Shown here piece by piece: positions 59,196-64,000 of a DNA stretch of 64,000 nucleotides (positions within the stretch are counted from its first letter, which is position 1; each line of letters opens with the position of its first letter). Made by a program: the position numbers and the translations under genes. Under the pieces are notes generated by a model, which had not been told where the DNA came from, ran no database searches, and was given only the letters and a program-made list of their open reading frames with translations. The stretch comes from Anaeramoeba flamelloides (taxonomy: Eukaryota; Metamonada; Anaeramoebidae): positions 5,289,501-5,353,500 of the forward strand of contig JANTQA010000063.1 of NCBI GenBank assembly GCA_027625915.1, read 5' to 3'.

Positions 59196-59927
59196 TTTAG
59201 AGAATATACAACTAAAATAAAATCTGGTCTAATTAATTCCCCAAAAGTAATCCCAATTTGAAATAATTAAATTTAAAAAAAAAACAATTTTTTTGTCATA
59301 AAAATTTCCAAAGGGTTAAATCTCTTCAATTTGAAACATAAGATTTTCTTTGAGTATAATTTTGTTTATTCAATTCAATTAATAATGGTGTATTACATTT
59401 ACCTTTTCAAATGAATCGGATGATGTCTTTTTTTATATATAAAAGTAAACTCATTTGAGGAAGGAAAAAAAATAATAATAAAAATCTACCCAATTGAAAA
59501 AAATGTGCCAAAAGGTGACACTTCAAACAAACACAAATGTGTTCAAAATCATATATTCACAATTATTCAAATTGGAAATTGAGTGTCAACCTTTTATGAT
59601 TTTTTTAAAAATATCGGGGTTTACGATTAAAGATCTCTAGATCGATCATACGCCACATGTTAATTAGTTTTTGATTGGTATTATCAACTCATAAAAAATT
59701 CCAAGAAATTTTTTTTTATTCAATTTCAAACAATTATTTTTCCGATAATTACGAACTCCAAAAATATACTCTTTAAAAGTCCAACAAATAAATCGTTAAT
59801 TTAAAGATTTGTATTGACGAATTGAAGAATTTCAAATATAATTTTCTGCCTTAAACTTTGAAAAAAAAACAAGTTTGATCTTTCATTTTTTTTATTTGTT
59901 CCATTTTTATTTTTACTTTTATTCTCA
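59196..59927. other. Spacer with dispersed repeat F, copy 2
   Basis: Repeat F copy 2 occupies about 59565-59737 (CAAATTGGAAATTGAGTGTC, TTAGTTTTTGATTGGTATTA). The rest is A/T-rich 5' flank of RPB8. Confidence 0.55.
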
Positions 59928-60600
59928 ATGACTTTACTATTTGATGACATCTTTAATATAAAAAACTTTGAAGAAAAGGTTTTTGATAAAGGTTTGTTGA
60001 ATTTAACAATCTAAATTTCTTGGTTGAAAGAGATCGTAACTAGATCAAAATTCATTTTCTTTTCTAAAAACAAACCAAAACAAAACAAAAAAAACAAAAA
60101 AATAAATACAAAAGTAACTCGTATTAATTTTACAAGTGAAAATTATGATATTGAAATTGCACTAGATGTAAACACAGCAATTTACCCAATACTACTCGAA
60201 GACAAATTTACTATTGCACTTTCTAAAACACTCTCTTTTGATGGGAAAAAAGATGAAGGAGTAAGAAACCACAAAAAACAAAATGCATCTTCCTTTTTCT
60301 GCTTATTTTTACTTTTTTTTTTTTTATTTTTTTTATTTTTTTTATTTTTGTTATTCGACCTTACTCCACTTTAATCGATCTTAGGTTTACGATCAAAGCC
60401 GCACTGCATCCTTAGCAGACAATTTCGAATACGTTATGCATGGTAAAGTATATAAATATCAAGAAGATCCTAAAATTACTTCTAAAGTTTCAATTTATGT
60501 TTCGTTTGGAGGACTACTAATGGAATTGTGTGGCGACACGAGAAATTTACAAGAAATTGAACTTGACATGAACATATACTTATTAATGAGAAAGGTTTAA
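59928..60600 (+). CDS. RPB8: RNA polymerases I, II and III shared subunit RPB8 (RPABC3)
   Basis: Small OB-fold subunit common to the three nuclear RNA polymerases, bound to the largest subunit. Exons: 59928-59991, 60115-60260 and 60385-60600; introns 123 and 124 bp, phases 1 and 0; total 141 residues (yeast 146, human 150). The first exon reads LLFDDIFNIKNFEEKVFDK, matching the conserved N-terminus. The first join gives FDK-V-TRINFTSENYDIEI, then ALDVNTAIYPILLEDKF, which aligns with human LILDVNIQIYPVDLGDKF. Exon 3 holds SLADNFEYVMHGKVYKY, VSIYVSFGGLLMELCGD and a C-terminal NIYLLMRKV, close to human VYLLMKK. A false alternative acceptor at 60030 would add a Lys/Asn/Gln-rich stretch not found in the family. 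Confidence 0.92.
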
Positions 60601-61828
60601 ATACACTTTTTGTTGTTTATTGTTCGATTAAGAACACAACAAAGAATAATTTGTTTTTGACTTGGAATCGCTTTTGTACACTTTGGTCAAAAATCTTTTC
60701 AATCCAAACAATTTATACAAAATTACTTTTCAATAAAATTGGGAATGGCATAATTTTATTTCACCTTTATTTGTCGTTATTTTATTACGATATTATTTGG
60801 AGAATAAATGGGAAAGAATTTTCACTTCATTTCCATTTTTCTTTTTCGAATAGAATTTTTCAATGAAATTGAGTGTAATTTGTGATCTCCTATTTATTTA
60901 TATGGTACATTTTAATTACGATATATTGGGGATGTTGGGGAAACAAAGAATCCTAAATAAAGAGAATTTCAGTATTGAAAAAAGATAATAATCAACTGAT
61001 ATTTTTCCCATTTAAATTTTAACTACCAGCAATGTTTGTTTTTTTTTGTTCTTTGAATTTTTATTGGCAATTTATCAGAAAAAAATAATGCTGAACCTAG
61101 AAACTCTATAAAATAGAAACTTACTTGATCACTACAACTAGTAGATCTTCATATCAATAAAAATTGAAATTTCGTAGAACTTTTAATTAATATTAAAATG
61201 AGTAATTTTTCTTTGTGAAGTAGTTCATCCAATTTCCTATTTATGAGATTGGTAATTGTTTAATTTGCCTTAAGGTTAAAGATTCTTTTTTAAATATGTT
61301 TTGTTTTATCCTAAATTGTAAAGATAATAAATCCACAATCACTTTCTGTAATTTTTGTGATTTATAGAAAAAAAGTAATAATTTATCACTGAAAAAGAAT
61401 CAGTTCTCAAAATTTAATTATACGTGAATTAAAACGATAAATTTAAAAAAATTTCTCTTCAAAAGTAATAATACTGGTAGATTATCTTTAATATTTAATA
61501 ATTCACAAAAAAATTACAATTTTCTCGATTTTCACAAAGATTGCAAATGTTATTAAAATATTTCGGTCATCAGAATTAGTTACTTTGAAATGACAGTAAA
61601 TGTACTTTGTTTCAGTTTAGCCTATCCTGTATTTTTTTTTCAAATATCAATTATTTTTTATATAATTGACCTTTGAAGAACAAATAAAAATAAAGTAGAA
61701 TAATGTAAATCAAAGTAATAGTTGATATCCACATGAAATAAAACTAATAAATCTATATAAACCCCAGTTAAAAATCAGTTCCCATTAAAAATTAAATTTT
61801 GAAAATAAATATTGTTTTAAAAATGAAG
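60601..61828. other. A/T-rich spacer
   Basis: No gene supported. The 71-codon frame at 60651-60866 has no recognisable motif. A TTTTTGTGATTTATAG word near 61350 recalls the TGTGATTT units of the RPA2 intron. Confidence 0.5.
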
Positions 61829-61992
61829 GTATCTATTATAATAAAAAAATTACTAGTGTAATATTCAGATCTATACACTAGAAATATTTTTTTTTCATCT
61901 AAAAATAAAATAAAAAAATGACAAATAAAAAGAAAGTAAAAAAAAATTGGGCCATTTCTTATGAAATTTAGTTTATTTTCTTAAAAACGAAA
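61829..61992 (+). repeat. Dispersed repeat H, copy 2
   Basis: Collinear with 3138-3300 through TATTATAATAAAAAAATTA, TCTATACACTAGAAATAT and TATGAAATTTAGTTTATT. Confidence 0.6.
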
Positions 61993-62112
61993 CAACTCAA
62001 ATTCTGAGTTCCCCATTGAGAAAAACAAGAATAGTTCATTTTAATCTTTAACTGGTAATTGAATAATAAATAGGAAACATTTTTCAGTTCATTTTCCATG
62101 CATTTCTTTTAG

Positions 62113-62204
62113 AAATCAAGCCTCCAAACGGAGTATGTTGGTATTTGTGGTCTCTATTTGAAAAAGGAAATCAAAATGAAGTGAAAATTGTTTACATTTC
62201 TTAA
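62113..62204 (+). CDS. Isolated terminal-exon-like segment
   Basis: An AG acceptor (62111-62112) preceded by a T-rich tract opens a frame reading IKPPNGVCWYLWSLFEKGNQ, then NEVKIVYIS and TAA. The composition and lack of homopolymers resemble real exons. No partner exon was found upstream and the family is unknown, so it could equally be a relic. Confidence 0.3.
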
Positions 62205-63492
62205 TCAAAAAATTTGATCTCCTATTGAAGATCCAAAGAAAATTCTAAAGAAATAAATATGATTTCTCTAAGATTATTTTCAGTAATTCAATAAACTTAG
62301 AATAACAAATTTTAACCAAGTGACTATTTATCTTGCAATAATTAAAATTTTTGCATCTGAATTACGAGTCAAAAAAAATCGGAAAAAAAAACAAAAATCA
62401 GAAAAAAAGATTTAAAATGATTACAAATTTACAAAATATATTTTTTCTTCTAATATCCATACTAACACTTTAAACACATGTAATTCACCGATTAAAACTG
62501 GGTCTCTTTAACAGAAAAATAGTTTATTCAGAATACCTTTTAGCAAAAAATGTGAACTTTTCACAAGTCTAATAATTTTTACAATCTTAACCTTTTAGGG
62601 ATCCTAACCATTCCTAAAATTGATTTTACTATTTCATAATTACCTTTTCAAATCTATAAACACATAAAAAATCCATAATTTTTCTAATTATTTTTACATT
62701 TACTTTTACAAGTTTGATTTGTTTTCAAATTTGGATTTTTACTTGAAAATTCCTCAAAGATTTTTTTTTTTGAAATTTTTCATTAAAAATCTGTTTGAAT
62801 TATTTTTTTTTTTGTTTTTTGTATTTTTGACTTTGAAAAGTAATCCCCCCCCCCCTCCCAATTTATTTGGAATGAAAATACTTTTTGAAAAGTGAATAAA
62901 AAGAAAAAAGTTACTTTACACCCTCCTGTGTGGAAATTTATACCGTAAAAACAATTTTTTTTGAGAGTATTGGATCTTACTCAAGCATTGAAAACAATAC
63001 CTGACAAAAAAATAATTACGTGACATGATTTTTAATATTATTATAGGTTTTGATGATAACATATATTATCAGGATATAAACAATTCAACAGCGATAATTA
63101 TTTAAAAATCCTGATAAATAACAAAATATGATGATTTTCTAAAAAATCGCGATTTTTTGCAACTTTATCATGACTTAATCAGAGAGATCATCAAAAGCCT
63201 CTTTTAATATTAGGGAAATTTTGTGTAATTGATGAATAATTTCTTTTATTTAAGAATCAAACTTTAAAAAATATAACTAAATACTGATTAGAATGATGGT
63301 TAATCAAATTACACTTGTTCAAAACATGATTCAATCAATCAAAAAATAAGAATAATAACAAATATGATTGTCCAAACTCCTTGTAAACCTTTATAAAACT
63401 CTATTGTTTTTCAAAAAAAGGTTGTTATACTTTCGGTTATCGTAGAATTATGGGAGTACTCTACTAACACCCCACTTTAATAGATTTTATAT
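62205..63492. other. A/T-rich spacer
   Basis: No gene. A poly-C run of eleven at 62845-62855. Around 62490-62535 AAAACTGGGTCTCTTTAACA and TAGTTTATT resemble one end of family R2, suggesting an old partial copy. Confidence 0.45.
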
Positions 63493-63975
63493 ACTGTAGC
63501 CAAAATAAAGCATCCAAAAAAATTTAATTTGTGCTTCAAAATAAAAAGCGTTTTTTTTTGTTATAGAAGACCTATACCTTAACCAATCAAATAAACTAAT
63601 AATAAACCCGAAATAAATATGGTGTTTGTTTCTTAAAGTTTTTTTATTTAAAAAGAAATTCTAAAAATGAAGGATTAAATTGGAAAATTTATCTCAAAAA
63701 ATGGAGTAAATTTTTAAAGAAAATTTTTTTCTTCATCAAAATAAAAATAAAAAAAACAAAAAATTGAGAAAATTATGAAATATTTTCAACTATTTGCATG
63801 AATAATTTAAATTTTACTGAAAATAATGAGACCTTTACTTTCAAAATTGATTTGAACTTCGGTCTACTATAGGGTAGTCGGTTAAATGTTGCCTTGGAAT
63901 AAGAAGAAAAAAAAGAACGGTAAATATTTTGAAAAACGAATTGGAGTCTTTGTCCAAGCATTATTTTGAATACTG
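63493..63975 (-). mobile_element. Non-autonomous DNA transposon family K, copy 2
   Basis: Reverse-orientation copy of 35641-36125, about 483 bp. Ends TACTGTAGCCAAAATAAAGC and, inverted, CAGTATTCAAAATAATGCTT, with TA at 63976-63977. The 62-codon minus frame at 63773-63961 lies within it; the corresponding frame in copy 1 (61 codons) shares segments such as FSVKFKLFMQIVE, which is a possible trace of a former coding region or simply nucleotide conservation. Confidence 0.85.
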
Positions 63976-64000
63976 TAGGTTTATTACTAAGTTCATTAAA

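Noticed and set aside
60024-60114. Extra coding sequence at the start of RPB8 exon 2
   Set aside because: It is open and could follow an AG at 60030, but it is a Lys/Asn/Gln run absent from RPB8; the acceptor at 60114 restores the family sequence exactly.
1-64000. CRISPR arrays, bacterial operons, rRNA or tRNA genes
   Set aside because: No regularly spaced direct repeats, no closely packed co-directional genes and no conserved RNA gene sequence were seen.

Overview
The window looks like nuclear DNA of a free-living protist with a very A+T-rich genome. Spacers are almost pure A/T with long homopolymer and (TA)n tracts. Genes have GT-AG introns, all three stop codons are used in the standard way, and proteins carry Glu/Asn/Lys-rich low-complexity stretches. 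The mix of BTB proteins, ankyrin-kinase proteins and E/N/K-rich linkers is what I would expect of an amoeboflagellate such as Anaeramoeba. That assignment is an inference from style; no rRNA or other taxonomic marker is present.

Six genes are well supported: (1) a single-exon protein with a gluzincin-like HExxH motif (4357-5637, +); (2) a BTB-BACK protein fused to a class I glutamine-amidotransferase-like domain (20622-22478, +); (3) the second-largest RNA polymerase I subunit, RPA2/POLR1B, in two exons around a 2.34 kb intron (27355-33178, +); (4) an SLC35F6-type ten-helix transporter in five exons (38102-39989, +); (5) a five-exon ankyrin / fibronectin-III / coiled-coil / pseudokinase gene covering 9 kb (46690-55749, -); (6) RPB8/RPABC3, the small subunit shared by RNA polymerases I, II and III, in three exons (59928-60600, +). 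Exon joins in genes 3-6 were worked out by hand. In each, phases match across every junction and the coding sum is a multiple of three (1159, 386, 1246 and 141 residues).

Weaker coding evidence exists for terminal or isolated exons at 159-279, 9230-9293, 11433-11815 and 62113-62204, a possible short gene at 26568-27061, and several decaying islands (18554-19061, 20337-20499, 35100-35322, 37085-37440). Three small fragments look like non-LTR retrotransposon (LINE) remains.

Most of the rest is a graveyard of short non-autonomous DNA transposons. At least eight families can be recognised by terminal inverted repeats, second copies, or both. Most have TA at each edge and begin CAGT or AACTC, as expected of Tc1/mariner-like MITEs. 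They fill spacers and also sit in introns of the RPA2 and pseudokinase genes, which helps explain why those introns are so long. One element is nested inside another at 14433-15206. No rRNA, tRNA, CRISPR array or operon was seen. The genes do not form an obvious functional unit; two RNA polymerase subunits in one window is probably coincidence.
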